Assembly: GCF_937863835.1 (NCBI RefSeq)
Contig: NZ_CALMHT010000062.1
Location: forward strand, 1-59,746
Reading direction: 5' to 3'
Source: an uncultured Prevotella sp.
GTDB taxonomy: Bacteria > Bacteroidota > Bacteroidia > Bacteroidales > Bacteroidaceae
Length of the DNA stretch: 59,746 bases
A model generated the notes under the pieces. It had not been told where the DNA came from. It did no database searches and saw nothing but the letters and a program-made list of their open reading frames with translations. Within the stretch, counting starts at the first letter, position 1; every line of letters starts with the position of its first letter. Both the position numbers and the translations under genes were made by a program. Positions 18,730 to 28,019 of the stretch are shown here, piece by piece.

Positions 18730-19245
18730 TTATTTCTCCTTTCTTGAAATTACTATACCACCTATAATGCAGGCCAACAGGAATACTGAGATAAACTCGA
18801 ACGGAAGTACGTACTGGTACTTGCCCGAACCCATCAAGGCATGTCCTATCGTGTTCATGCTCACTTCAACATCGGCTTGCTGTGTGGCTAGATATATAAA
18901 CTGATTCTTGAGCAATACTACTAATACAGTAGCCAAAGTAACTAATGTGACAAGTACTCCACCAATCATTTTAGTTCCCTTGAAACGCTCTATCATTCCC
19001 TGAAGAGTGTTCTTACTTACCAGTTGGATAGCGAAGATATATATCATCGTGATACCTCCTGCGTAAATAGAAATCTGAGCTGCGCCCAGGAACGTATAGT
19101 CGAGCAGGAAATATAGACCTGCTACTCCAAAGAGAACAAACAACAGGAATGTGGCTGCTCTCATTATTCGCTTCGTCGTAACGCACATCACGGCTGATCC
19201 GAGAATCACTACGGCGAGTATTATAAACATTACCATGTTTGCCAT
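18730..19245 (-). CDS. nuoJ: NADH-quinone oxidoreductase subunit J
   Basis: A 171-residue membrane subunit with five hydrophobic helices. The conserved stretch DYTFLGAAQISIYAGGITMIYIFAIQLV corresponds to the third helix, which includes the pi-bulge region of NuoJ. Its start codon shares one base with the nuoI stop (TAATG), a sign of translational coupling. Confidence 0.95.
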   Translation of the reverse strand: MANMVMFIILAVVILGSAVMCVTTKRIMRAATFLLFVLFGVAGLYFLLDYTFLGAAQISIYAGGITMIYIFAIQLVSKNTLQGMIERFKGTKMIGGVLVTLVTLATVLVVLLKNQFIYLATQQADVEVSMNTIGHALMGSGKYQYVLPFEFISVFLLACIIGGIVISRKEK

Positions 19246-19784
19246 TATTTATCCTCCTCTTTTTCTGTTTTGGAAACTTCTGCAGCGGCTTCAGCCTTGG
19301 GAGCTTCAGTTGCCTTAGGTGCTTCTTCTACATAAGGTTTATATATATTAAGGTGCTCAACCAATTTTGTACGATCGAAAACCGAGTTCTCGAAATCGTT
19401 TACAAATTTGATGGCATCGTGAGGACATGCGTTGACACATAGTTGACAGAACATACAGTCACCCAGGTCGTAAACATAATCCTTCAATATTCGTTTTTTC
19501 TTGCCGTCGGCTGTCTCCACCATCTCTTGAACGACAGTGATAGTACCGTTAGGACAAGCCATCTCGCACAGTTTACAAGCTACGCACTTGTTATTGCCTT
19601 CGGCATCATGCGGCATGATCAATGTTCCACGGTGACGCTCTGCAATATGCTCAGTCTTGCGGTTTTCGGGATACTGCTCTGTTACTTTCTTTGTGAAATA
19701 CTCACGCAAAGTAACCTTCAAGCCAGTAAGCAGTGTCTTTACGGCTGCTATGAACCCTCCGAAATATGATTTATTATTTTCCAT
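19245..19784 (-). CDS. nuoI: NADH-quinone oxidoreductase subunit I (two 4Fe-4S clusters)
   Basis: Peripheral-arm ferredoxin-like subunit that relays electrons through clusters N6a and N6b. Two complete CxxCxxCxxxCP motifs are present, at residues 67-78 (CVACKLCEMACP) and 110-121 (CMFCQLCVNACP). After the fold there is a low-complexity tail of about 25 residues rich in Ala, Glu and Lys, which is an accessory feature of this protein. The gene lies between nuoH and nuoJ in the standard order. Confidence 0.97.
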   Translation of the reverse strand: MENNKSYFGGFIAAVKTLLTGLKVTLREYFTKKVTEQYPENRKTEHIAERHRGTLIMPHDAEGNNKCVACKLCEMACPNGTITVVQEMVETADGKKKRILKDYVYDLGDCMFCQLCVNACPHDAIKFVNDFENSVFDRTKLVEHLNIYKPYVEEAPKATEAPKAEAAAEVSKTEKEEDK

Positions 19785-19800
19785 TTTCTAATTCTCAATT

Positions 19801-20883
19801 TTAAAAGTGCCAGCCTAAGGCTACTACGATTGTCATCAATACCAAGTTGAACAAACACAACGGCATCAGGTATTTCCACTCCAGTTTCAGTATCTGGTCG
19901 ATACGTAGACGTGGATAAGTCCACTTGATCCACAGTAGTACCCAAACAAGGAAGAATGTCTTTGCGAGGAACCATACGATACCTGGAATGTAATCCATCA
20001 CCTGATTGAATCCGTCAAGTCCGGCTATATGCAACGGCATCCAACCGCCAAGGAATACGGTAGCTCCGATACCTGCTACAATAAACATATTGAGGTATTC
20101 TGCCAGATAGAAGAAGCCGAATCCCATACCGGAATATTCCGTGTGGTATCCTGCCGTAAGTTCACTCTCAGCCTCAGCCAAGTCGAACGGGCCACGGTTG
20201 GCTTCTGCGTTACCGGCTACAAGGAATACCAGGAATGCGATGATGGCTGGGATATGTCCCTTGAAAATCAACCATGCGTCACTTTGGGATTCTATGATAC
20301 CGGAAAACTGCATCGTACCTGTAAAGATAACGGCCGTTATCAGACAGAGACCCAGTGACATTTCGTAAGATATCATCATCACGGCACCTCTCAATGCTGA
20401 AATGACAGAGAACTTGTTGTTAGAACCCCATCCTGCAAGGAAGATGCCGACGACTCCCAGACTGGAAATGGCCGTTACCAGGAAGATACCGACATTAAAA
20501 TCAAGAATAGATGCACCTTTGTTCCATGGCATGAAGGCAAAAGCGCCTACTGAACCGATAAGAACGAGGAACGGTGCGATAACGTAAAGCAACTTATCTG
20601 CCTTGTCTACAGGGAAAATTTCCTTGATAAGCATCTTCACTACATCGGCAAAAACCTGGAAGATACCCCAAGGACCTACTCGCATAGGACCCAGACGGCA
20701 CTGAAAATAAGCGCAGACTTTACGTTCCATAAATATAAGTGCGATAGCCAGAAGGGCGTATGCTGTAAGTATAAGCAGACCTACGATAACGCACTCAATA
20801 AGGATTGACCAGAAGCTGCCGAGTCCTAATGTGACGCGGAGCAGACTGTCAAACCATGTTGTTACTATACTAAAGTCAAACAT
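19801..20883 (-). CDS. nuoH: NADH-quinone oxidoreductase subunit H
   Basis: A 360-residue membrane subunit that forms the quinone-entry chamber with NuoB and NuoCD. About eight helices; family blocks are ERKVCAYFQCRLGPMRVGPWGIFQVFADVVKML and the loop with NRGPFDLAEAESELTAGYHTEYSGMGFGFFYLAEY. The charged Glu residues of this loop, needed for coupling, are intact. It lies 21 bp after nuoCD. Confidence 0.97.
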   Translation of the reverse strand: MFDFSIVTTWFDSLLRVTLGLGSFWSILIECVIVGLLILTAYALLAIALIFMERKVCAYFQCRLGPMRVGPWGIFQVFADVVKMLIKEIFPVDKADKLLYVIAPFLVLIGSVGAFAFMPWNKGASILDFNVGIFLVTAISSLGVVGIFLAGWGSNNKFSVISALRGAVMMISYEMSLGLCLITAVIFTGTMQFSGIIESQSDAWLIFKGHIPAIIAFLVFLVAGNAEANRGPFDLAEAESELTAGYHTEYSGMGFGFFYLAEYLNMFIVAGIGATVFLGGWMPLHIAGLDGFNQVMDYIPGIVWFLAKTFFLVWVLLWIKWTYPRLRIDQILKLEWKYLMPLCLFNLVLMTIVVALGWHF

Positions 20884-20904
20884 TTTATAAAATTGTTTTT
20901 ATGA

Positions 20905-22476
20905 TTATCTATCTATATCAGGAATAACGTAGTCGAGGGTTGCACCTACCGAAATAAGGTCGGCTATCTTCTCGCCACGCAGTATCTCATCCATCGCTGA
21001 TACTAATGGAAGACCCATTGGACGGAACTTAAGACGGTATGGTTTCTTATCACCACGACTGTCGAGGTATACTCCTATCTCACCACGGCTTCCCTCACAG
21101 CTTGTATACCACTGTCCTTCAGGCACCTTGATGATCGGTTTCTGTTTGATATAGAATTCTCCTTCCGGAATATTGTCGATAAGTTGTTCAAGGATATGTA
21201 CACTCTGACGCAATTCACCAAGACGTACCATATAGCGGTCGAAGCAATCACCATGATTATATGTGACCTCTTGCCAGTCTATCTTATCATACATATCGTA
21301 AGCATGATTCTTACGTACATCATTATGCCAACCTGAAGCACGTCCCGTACCTCCTGTGCAACCATAAGAGATAGCATCGGCGGTAGACAGTTTACCTACT
21401 CCCACGAAACGGTTATTGGTAATGATGTTACCTGTGAAGATATCATCATACTCTTTGAACATCGGTTTAAGATATTTGCAGAGTTTCTTGACGTTACTTA
21501 CAAAGTTGACATCAATATCTTCCTGACATCCACCTATTCTATAATAGTTTTGTATCAGACGTCCACCTGTTGTCTCTTCCATCACGTTGAGCACTTCCTC
21601 ACGGTCGCGCATACCGTAGATAAACGCCGTGAGGGCTCCAAGGTCCTGTGCACAGCAACTATAGAACAAAAGGTGTGAATCGATACGCTGCAGTTCATCC
21701 ATAATCGTACGGATGTACTTGATACGGTCTGATAATTCAACACCCATCGCCTCTTCCACTACGGATACCAAAGCATGACGGTTCATCATCGCACTGAGGT
21801 AATCAAGACGGTCGGTCAAGGCCAATGTCTGTGGATAGGTATAATCTTCACACATTTTCTCCACGCCTCTGTGGATATATCCGCAATGTGGATATATCTT
21901 ACGGACAGTCTCACCTTCGAGCACTGTCTGAAGACGAAGGACTCCGTGTGTAGCCGGATGCTGAGGACCGATATTGATCACATAATCATCATCGGTAAAC
22001 AGTTTATGCTGAGTAGCGACAAGGTGTCCATCTTCATCGAGATTCCACTCATTCGTGTAATCAGGTTCCGGATCAGACTCGAGCGTATACTTATTGTTCT
22101 CGGCACTCATATCGTAATCCTTACGAAGTGGATATCCCTGGAAGTCACTTCTAAGATAGAGGCGGCGCATATCGGGATGTCCGAGGAAACGTATTCCCAA
22201 GAAGTCGTAAACCTCACGCTCCAGGAAATCAGCACTTTTCCAAATTTTAGATACTGTAGGTATATAAGCGTTGTCACGATCGCCACCGGCGATCATCTTA
22301 ACACTGATACGTTCGTGAGATTCCGTGTTTTCGAGAATGTAAATACATCCCAGTCCTTCTTCTCCAAAATCTTCACCTACTATTGTCACAAGGAAGTCGA
22401 AATGTTTTTCGGTCTTCAGTTTTGCCATTTCTGAGGCAAAATCTTTCAATTCGAATACTTTATTTTCTAATTTCAT
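20905..22476 (-). CDS. nuoCD: NADH-quinone oxidoreductase fused subunits C and D
   Basis: A natural fusion of the 30-kDa (NuoC) and 49-kDa (NuoD) subunits; 523 residues. NuoC spans about 1-130, with the signature EREVYDFLGIRFLGHPDMRRLYL. A linker of about 30 residues leads to NuoD with INIGPQHPATHGVLRLQ, the quinone-site loop, GYIHRGVEKMCEDYTYPQ and the C-terminal GEIGVYLDSRGDKKPYRLKFR. The quinone-site His and Tyr environment is conserved. C-D fusion is common in Bacteroidota. It follows nuoB by 11 bp. Confidence 0.97.
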   Translation of the reverse strand: MKLENKVFELKDFASEMAKLKTEKHFDFLVTIVGEDFGEEGLGCIYILENTESHERISVKMIAGGDRDNAYIPTVSKIWKSADFLEREVYDFLGIRFLGHPDMRRLYLRSDFQGYPLRKDYDMSAENNKYTLESDPEPDYTNEWNLDEDGHLVATQHKLFTDDDYVINIGPQHPATHGVLRLQTVLEGETVRKIYPHCGYIHRGVEKMCEDYTYPQTLALTDRLDYLSAMMNRHALVSVVEEAMGVELSDRIKYIRTIMDELQRIDSHLLFYSCCAQDLGALTAFIYGMRDREEVLNVMEETTGGRLIQNYYRIGGCQEDIDVNFVSNVKKLCKYLKPMFKEYDDIFTGNIITNNRFVGVGKLSTADAISYGCTGGTGRASGWHNDVRKNHAYDMYDKIDWQEVTYNHGDCFDRYMVRLGELRQSVHILEQLIDNIPEGEFYIKQKPIIKVPEGQWYTSCEGSRGEIGVYLDSRGDKKPYRLKFRPMGLPLVSAMDEILRGEKIADLISVGATLDYVIPDIDR

Positions 22477-22487
22477 AGCTTCCCCGG

Positions 22488-23108
22488 TTATTTAACATTA
22501 TTGTTTTTAAGATCTTCATCTGTTACAATGATTGGCTTTTTCTCCTTGTGATTGGCTCCGCCAAAGAATTTCTCGACCTTAACCTTTCGCTGCAACTGCA
22601 TCATACCGTAAAGGATGGCTTCCGGACGTGGAGGACATCCCGGAATGTATACATCTACAGGTACAATCTCGTTGATACCGCGTACTACGTGATAACTTGA
22701 CTTGAAAGGTCCTCCGGATATAGCACATCCGCCGACTGCAATTACATACTTTGGCTCTGCCATCTCATCGTAAAGACGTTTGAATACCGGCGCCATCTTA
22801 TTGGTTATAGTACCTGCACACATGATAAGGTCTGCCTGACGTGGAGAGTTACGGGTTACCTCGAATCCGAAACGAGCAAAATCGTAACGGGCGCAACCGA
22901 CTGCCATAAACTCGATACCACAACAACTTGTGGCAAAGGTAAGAGACCAAAGAGAGTTGGAACGGCCCCAGTTGATCATTTGGTCAAGAGAACCTGTAAT
23001 AACATTTACGCCGCCTTCATGCAATTCGTCTGCTATTTTCTCCAGACTCTCATTGTCTTTGAAGTCTGCATAAGGAATACTCTTGATTCTCGGTTTTCTT
23101 ACTTCCAT
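22488..23108 (-). CDS. nuoB: NADH-quinone oxidoreductase subunit B (cluster N2)
   Basis: Carries the terminal 4Fe-4S cluster N2 that reduces quinone. The ligand motif is complete: the tandem cysteines in FATSCCGIEF, then a Cys in the GGCAISGG loop and one in PGCPPRPEA. Also typical is RYDFARFGFEVTRNSPRQADL. I take the ATG at 23108 (MEVRKPRIKSIPY) as start because family members begin at this point. The ATG at 23129 would add seven residues and overlap nuoA more (31 bp rather than 10). Confidence 0.95.
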   Translation of the reverse strand: MEVRKPRIKSIPYADFKDNESLEKIADELHEGGVNVITGSLDQMINWGRSNSLWSLTFATSCCGIEFMAVGCARYDFARFGFEVTRNSPRQADLIMCAGTITNKMAPVFKRLYDEMAEPKYVIAVGGCAISGGPFKSSYHVVRGINEIVPVDVYIPGCPPRPEAILYGMMQLQRKVKVEKFFGGANHKEKKPIIVTDEDLKNNNVK

Positions 23109-23452
23109 TCGAGAGCTCCTTTCCGCCATGCATAAGCGAGGCCAAATACCAGTACTAACAAGAAGAAACCGATGCTAACGAGAGCCATCGGTCCAAAATC
23201 CTTTACTACCACTGCCCATGGATACAGGAATACTGTCTCAACATCGAACATCAGGAAGAGGATTGCAAAGAGGTAGTAACCTATGTGAACAGGTAGCCAA
23301 GAAGAACCACGTGTAGGAATACCACACTCGAACGGTTCGCCTTTCACCTTATTGTAGGAACGCGGACCGATAAGCTTAGCTATCACGTAAGCCGCTACTA
23401 CCAAGAAGATTGCCGTTATTAAAACGGTGATTAACAAAATGAAATAATCCAT
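23099..23452 (-). CDS. nuoA: NADH-quinone oxidoreductase subunit A
   Basis: First gene of the operon; 117 residues from ATG 23452 with three membrane helices. The conserved loop EPFECGIP and the second-helix segment FAILFLMFDVETVFLYPWAV, with its buried Asp and Glu, are diagnostic. The frame extends to a TTG at 23497, but that overlaps the promoter box and is not a start. The operon contains no nuoE, nuoF or nuoG, so the complex must take electrons from a donor other than an NADH module; this layout is typical of Bacteroidota. Confidence 0.96.
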   Translation of the reverse strand: MDYFILLITVLITAIFLVVAAYVIAKLIGPRSYNKVKGEPFECGIPTRGSSWLPVHIGYYLFAILFLMFDVETVFLYPWAVVVKDFGPMALVSIGFFLLVLVFGLAYAWRKGALEWK

Positions 23453-23494
23453 ATATGTATTATAATATATTATATTGTTTCGCTTTAGCGGGTG

Positions 23495-23502
23495 CAAAGG
23501 TA
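23495..23502 (-). promoter_or_regulatory. -7 box of the nuo operon promoter
   Basis: On the minus strand TACCTTTG, followed by C, matches TAnnTTTG. It lies 42 bp upstream of the nuoA ATG, giving a leader of about 35 nt. Confidence 0.65.
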
Positions 23503-23579
23503 GTAAATTAATCCCAAAGAGTAAAATGATATTTGCATTTTATTTGAGTATTACTGCATTTTTTACGATTTATATATTT

Positions 23580-24410
23580 CTACAGATGAAATTGTATTAA
23601 TCCATCCATCGGACTTTGCATTATTGTAATAATTTCGTAGTTCTCTGATTTCGCGGCTTCCATTAATAGGTCTTTAAAATAGTAGGCTATACTACCTATG
23701 GCACCAATTTTCAGGTCGTGGCGGTTGTACTGATTAATATTGTGTCTGAAGAATGTACGAAAATTATCGACAACGAGTCGACGAAGCCGTTCGTCGTCAA
23801 GATGCCGATTGATAAAAACGGATGTTGAAGCCAAAAATCTGTTTGCCAATGGTTGTCGATACACTTTTGTTATGATATCATCCATCGTGAGTTTGGTTTC
23901 AGTCAAATATTGCTCCTTGATATCAGCAGACAATATCCCTTTGAAGATGGCATTGATAAAGAGTTTCCCCAATACGGCACCGCTGCCTTCATCACCTAGT
24001 ATATATCCCAGCGGAGGTGTATTGGATACGATATGACAGCCATCATACAAACAAGAGTTGGAACCCGTACCTAAAATGCAGGCGATACCTTCCCTGCGTC
24101 CGCATACGGCTCTGGCAGCAGCCAACAAATCCCCTTCGACATTAATCTCGGATTGTGAAAACAATTTACCAAACAGTCTCTTTACATCAGGTATCAGGGC
24201 TGATGTGCAGCCAGCTCCATAAAAGAACAATTTTTCCACCTTTGTACCATCAATACCGGTCAACAACTCTTCCGTTATGATTCTTTGTATTTCCTTTGAA
24301 TCCTGATGAAAAGGATTGATGCCCTGGGTGAACACCCTTGCCTTTATTTTCCCCTTGTCAGTAAGACACCAGTCTGTCTTGGTTGAACCACTGTCTGCGA
24401 TTAATATCAT
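23580..24410 (-). CDS. BadF/BadG-type ATPase, N-acetylglucosamine-kinase-like
   Basis: A 276-residue cytoplasmic protein of the ASKHA (sugar kinase/actin) fold. The first phosphate loop is at the N-terminus, ILIADSGSTKTDW, and the second is CILGTGSNSC in the middle, followed by PPLGYILGDEGSGAVLGKLF, typical of the BadF/BadG/BcrA/BcrD group that includes eukaryotic-type N-acetylglucosamine kinase. Likely role: ATP-dependent phosphorylation of an amino sugar, perhaps in cell-wall recycling, but the substrate cannot be read from sequence. Monocistronic, downstream of its own promoter and divergent from the MscS gene. Confidence 0.85.
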   Translation of the reverse strand: MILIADSGSTKTDWCLTDKGKIKARVFTQGINPFHQDSKEIQRIITEELLTGIDGTKVEKLFFYGAGCTSALIPDVKRLFGKLFSQSEINVEGDLLAAARAVCGRREGIACILGTGSNSCLYDGCHIVSNTPPLGYILGDEGSGAVLGKLFINAIFKGILSADIKEQYLTETKLTMDDIITKVYRQPLANRFLASTSVFINRHLDDERLRRLVVDNFRTFFRHNINQYNRHDLKIGAIGSIAYYFKDLLMEAAKSENYEIITIMQSPMDGLIQFHL

Positions 24411-24432
24411 ATCGTATAACTTTAAAATTATG

Positions 24433-24491
24433 CAAAGTTAAATAATTCTGTCGAAAAAGTTCATTATATTTAGCAAAAACGTGTATATTTG
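24433..24491. promoter_or_regulatory. Divergent promoters of the BadF-like gene and the MscS gene
   Basis: Minus-strand TAACTTTG at 24433-24440 lies 22 bp before the BadF-like start. Plus-strand TATATTTG at 24484-24491 lies 28 bp before the MscS start. Both match TAnnTTTG; their -33 elements are not obvious. Confidence 0.6.
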
Positions 24492-24519
24492 CGAGTAATT
24501 TAATAATATCTACACAGTT

Positions 24520-26868
24520 ATGAAAACTAGACTATTGATTATCATATCATTTCTTGCATTGTTATGTACACCTGCCAATGCTGTGCTCAAAGAAAAGAAC
24601 TTAGACCAAACGCTTTCCATCTTAAGAGAAGAACTGACCAACTATCACTATGAACAGGAAAAGCGTATGGAGTTTATAAAAAAGGAGAATGAAGAGATAC
24701 GCAATCAGATTATGAGTATTATGGAGAAGAGCAATCAAAACGGTCTGATGCTTTATTCTCAGAAATCCGATTATATCTTCGACCTTACCTATGCTTGTCA
24801 TGAGGCTACCGAACAATATAAGAACTTCTCTACGACGGTATTGCCTTTTCGCAATGCCACAGACAAACTGAACACTGAAATCGGACGTTACGACAGTCTT
24901 ATCAATGTACTGAGCGACATGCCGTTGATGATGCTAAGTGATAAGGCCAAGATAGACCGCAATGTGTGTCTGACTCTGGCAACGGACATCCGCAACACCA
25001 TGCAGGACAATTGTGAATCAGAGAAAAAATACGAGATGTACTACGGTATGGTAGGACGACGATTGAAATCTCTTAACGACTATGCCAACAAACGATATAA
25101 TAGTATTCAGAACAATATTTTCATTAACGGAGACGACTCTTATTTCAGTATTCTGGCCAAATTCAACAGTAGACTGCATGAGACAAAGCAGAGTGTTCTG
25201 GAAAAATACCAACCCATGGGAAAGGCGAAATCGCAGTGGGACTCCAAGTTCGTGTTCGGTCTGTTCATGATCATGTTCTTTTATGGCATCATATCCGTAT
25301 TCCTCAATATCTTATTCATCAAATACCTGATGCCCAAACGTCTCAGGACGGACGACTTCGTGGCGAAAAGACCTTGCATCATTATGGCATCAAGCGTTAT
25401 CACCTTCGCCATTATATTGGGGATTATCCGGATGACTGTGAACCAGAATTTCCTGATTATGGCTTCCAATTTGCTTGTAGAATACTCATGGCTTCTAGGC
25501 GTGATACTGATGTCATTGCTGCTCCGGTTGAACGGAGACCAGATAAAAAGTGGATTCCGTATATACAGTCCGCTGATTCTGATTGGCTTCATCGTTATCA
25601 CATTCCGCATCACACTGACTCCCAACGATATGGTGAATATGCTGTTCCCTCCTATCCTACTCATCTGTATGTTATGGCAGTGGAACGTAATCAGTCGGCA
25701 TAATCAGAACATTCCGCGCAGCGATATCTTCTATACCTGGATAACTCTGTTGGTGTTCGTCTGTTCTGTAATCGCATCGTGGATGGGATACACACTTATG
25801 AGTGTGCAACTGCTGATATGGTGGATTATGCAGTTGACCTGCATCCAGACCATTACATGTGTTACAGACTGGTTGCGGATGTTTGCTGCCAAGAAACGAC
25901 TGACACAAAGACCGGTATCAAAGACTTGGCTGTATTATTTCATCCTGCAGGTTGTCATTCCGTCCTTAAGTGTCGCAGCCTTCATTTTGTCTATCTATTG
26001 GGCAGCAGACGTATTTAATCTCAGTGACCTCTGCTGGAGCCTATTCAAACGCGACTTCGTAAGCGAACCTAATATCTGCATCAGTATTCTGCGACTTTCG
26101 ATGGTGACGGTCGTATGGTTCTTGTTTTCATACATCTCCCGAATCAGCAAAGCTTTCTTACGTCTACATTACGAGAAGAAAAAAAGTCAGGATGCCCAAA
26201 GCCGAAAAATGATGGGCAAGAACTTAATACAGGCGGTCGTCTGGATGGTATATTTGTTAATAGCCCTGAATACACTCAATATCGGCAGTAAATGGCTGAT
26301 GGTCATCGCAGCTGGATTCTCTACAGGTATCGGTTTCGCATCAAAGGATATTCTGGAAAATATATACTACGGCATATCCCTGATGGCAGGTCGTGTGCAT
26401 GTAGGCGATTACATAGAATGCGACGGTACACGGGGTGTGGTGACAAGTATCAGTTACACAAGTACGATGGTGGAATCTGTCGACGGTTCGGTCATTGCAT
26501 TCCAAAACAGTCAGTTGTTTACCAAAAACTACAAAAACCTGACTCGTAACCATGGTTATGAACTCTCTACGATACCAGTCGGTGTAGGGTATGGCTGCAA
26601 TATTCCCGAAGTTAAAAAGATACTGATTGACGCTATCTCCAAATTAGACTGTTATGACAAGAACAGAGGTATAAATGTTATTTTCAGCGACTTTGGTGAC
26701 AGCAGTGTCAATCTTAAAATCAGTTGTTGGGTAAGTGTACAGCAGAAGGTTGTTGCACAAAGTGAAATAAGGGAGTGTGTATACAAGACTCTCAACGATC
26801 ACAACATAGAAATACCATTCCCTCAACAGGATATTTACATCAAGAATATGGATGTTGTCAATAAATAA
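24520..26868 (+). CDS. Large MscS-family mechanosensitive channel protein
   Basis: A 782-residue membrane protein. It has a cleavable-looking signal peptide (about 1-21), then a periplasmic helical/coiled-coil region to about residue 240. Around ten membrane helices follow, and then the MscS pore and beta domain near residues 585-690: GFSTGIGFASKDILENIYYGISLMAGRVHVGDYIECDGTRGVVTSISYTSTMVE. The C-terminal part has the PVGVGYGCNIPEVKKIL segment of the cytoplasmic cage. It resembles the large MscK/MscM-like members that have an extra N-terminal domain. Role: release of solutes under hypo-osmotic stress. It has its own promoter and is not obviously in an operon. Confidence 0.9.
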   Translation: MKTRLLIIISFLALLCTPANAVLKEKNLDQTLSILREELTNYHYEQEKRMEFIKKENEEIRNQIMSIMEKSNQNGLMLYSQKSDYIFDLTYACHEATEQYKNFSTTVLPFRNATDKLNTEIGRYDSLINVLSDMPLMMLSDKAKIDRNVCLTLATDIRNTMQDNCESEKKYEMYYGMVGRRLKSLNDYANKRYNSIQNNIFINGDDSYFSILAKFNSRLHETKQSVLEKYQPMGKAKSQWDSKFVFGLFMIMFFYGIISVFLNILFIKYLMPKRLRTDDFVAKRPCIIMASSVITFAIILGIIRMTVNQNFLIMASNLLVEYSWLLGVILMSLLLRLNGDQIKSGFRIYSPLILIGFIVITFRITLTPNDMVNMLFPPILLICMLWQWNVISRHNQNIPRSDIFYTWITLLVFVCSVIASWMGYTLMSVQLLIWWIMQLTCIQTITCVTDWLRMFAAKKRLTQRPVSKTWLYYFILQVVIPSLSVAAFILSIYWAADVFNLSDLCWSLFKRDFVSEPNICISILRLSMVTVVWFLFSYISRISKAFLRLHYEKKKSQDAQSRKMMGKNLIQAVVWMVYLLIALNTLNIGSKWLMVIAAGFSTGIGFASKDILENIYYGISLMAGRVHVGDYIECDGTRGVVTSISYTSTMVESVDGSVIAFQNSQLFTKNYKNLTRNHGYELSTIPVGVGYGCNIPEVKKILIDAISKLDCYDKNRGINVIFSDFGDSSVNLKISCWVSVQQKVVAQSEIRECVYKTLNDHNIEIPFPQQDIYIKNMDVVNK

Positions 26869-26899
26869 ATAGACTATTTGACAGAAATAGTTTCATTTA

Positions 26900-26931
26900 T
26901 TGTTCATAATCGGGAAAAAAGAGTAACTTTG
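26900..26931 (+). promoter_or_regulatory. Promoter of the agmatine operon
   Basis: TTG at 26900-26902, a 21-bp spacer and TAACTTTG at 26924-26931 fit the Bacteroidota consensus. The ATG of the deiminase follows 31 bp downstream. Confidence 0.7.
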
Positions 26932-26962
26932 CAGCACAAAATGTAAGTCTCGATAGATAATA

Positions 26963-28003
26963 ATGAGCAAAGAGATTAAGTCAGATGATTCCATTGTAAT
27001 GCTTGCTGAATGGGAAAGACAATCAGCCATACAACTTACGTGGCCTCATAAAGACACTGATTGGCAGCCAATCTTAGACAAGATTACCAGTACTTATATA
27101 GAACTGGTGCGGGCAATATCGGCTTACGAAAAAATCATTATTATCGCTCCTGATATCAAGGACGTAAAAAACTGCATATCTCAAGCCATACCTGATATCA
27201 ACCATAATCACATTGATTATCTGCAATGTGAAACCGATGACACATGGGCACGAGATCACGGTTTTATTTCTCTGCGTTCCGATAAGGACACTTATTACGT
27301 GGATTTTAAATTCAACGGTTGGGGTGATAAATTTCCGGCCGCTAAGGACAATGCGATCAACAAAGCCTTATACCACACAGGTATGTTGAAAGGAACATAC
27401 ATAGATCATCTCGATTTTGTACTCGAAGGCGGTTCCATAGAAAGCGACGGCAAGGGGACTGTATTCACAACGACCGGTTGCCTGATGGCTCCCAATCGCA
27501 ATCAACCTCTTTACAAAGACGAGTTAGAGGAACGTCTGAAAACATATCTATGTGCCAAGCGCGTACAATGGATAGACCATGGTAACCTAATTGGTGATGA
27601 TACCGACGGACATATAGACACACTCGTCAGGATTGCTCCTGATGACACACTGATTTACGTTAGTTGTGATGACAAGACAGATCCTCATTATGAAGGACTG
27701 AAAAAGATGGAACATGACTTGCAACAACTCCGCACCGCTGAAGACAACAAGTACACATTGGTCGCGCTTCCTCTTCCGGATGCCATTTACGAGGACGGGG
27801 AAAGACTACCTGCCACTTATGCCAATTACCTTATTATTAACGGAGCTGTCATCGTTCCTACTTATGCCCAAAAGGAAAAGGACAAAAAAGCGATGAAAAT
27901 CATCGGAACGATATTCAAAGACAGAAAGATTATTGGTGTAGACTCCCGCAGCATCATCCGGCAACACGGATCTATACACTGTTGCACCATGCAATATTAT
28001 TAA
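26963..28003 (+). CDS. aguA: Agmatine deiminase
   Basis: Converts agmatine to N-carbamoylputrescine and ammonia; cytoplasmic, 346 residues. The family (PAD_porph, guanidino-group modifying enzymes) is shown by ECETDDTWARDHG-like substrate-binding residues (here TDDTWARDHG), the Glu/Asp segment LEGGSIE, the catalytic His in DGHIDT, and the nucleophile Cys in the C-terminal QHGSIHCCTMQ (Cys340 or Cys341). The next gene, 16 bp downstream, encodes the enzyme for the following step, which supports agmatine over peptidyl-arginine as substrate. No signal peptide is present, unlike secreted peptidylarginine deiminases. Confidence 0.93.
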   Translation: MSKEIKSDDSIVMLAEWERQSAIQLTWPHKDTDWQPILDKITSTYIELVRAISAYEKIIIIAPDIKDVKNCISQAIPDINHNHIDYLQCETDDTWARDHGFISLRSDKDTYYVDFKFNGWGDKFPAAKDNAINKALYHTGMLKGTYIDHLDFVLEGGSIESDGKGTVFTTTGCLMAPNRNQPLYKDELEERLKTYLCAKRVQWIDHGNLIGDDTDGHIDTLVRIAPDDTLIYVSCDDKTDPHYEGLKKMEHDLQQLRTAEDNKYTLVALPLPDAIYEDGERLPATYANYLIINGAVIVPTYAQKEKDKKAMKIIGTIFKDRKIIGVDSRSIIRQHGSIHCCTMQYY

Positions 28004-28019
28004 TATAAGATATAGTAAT

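Noticed and set aside
23453..23497. N-terminal extension of NuoA to a TTG at 23497
   Set aside because: The TTG lies within the promoter -7 box and the extra residues are not part of the NuoA family.
26963..28003. Secreted peptidylarginine deiminase
   Set aside because: No signal peptide, and the amidase for the next step of agmatine breakdown is encoded directly downstream.
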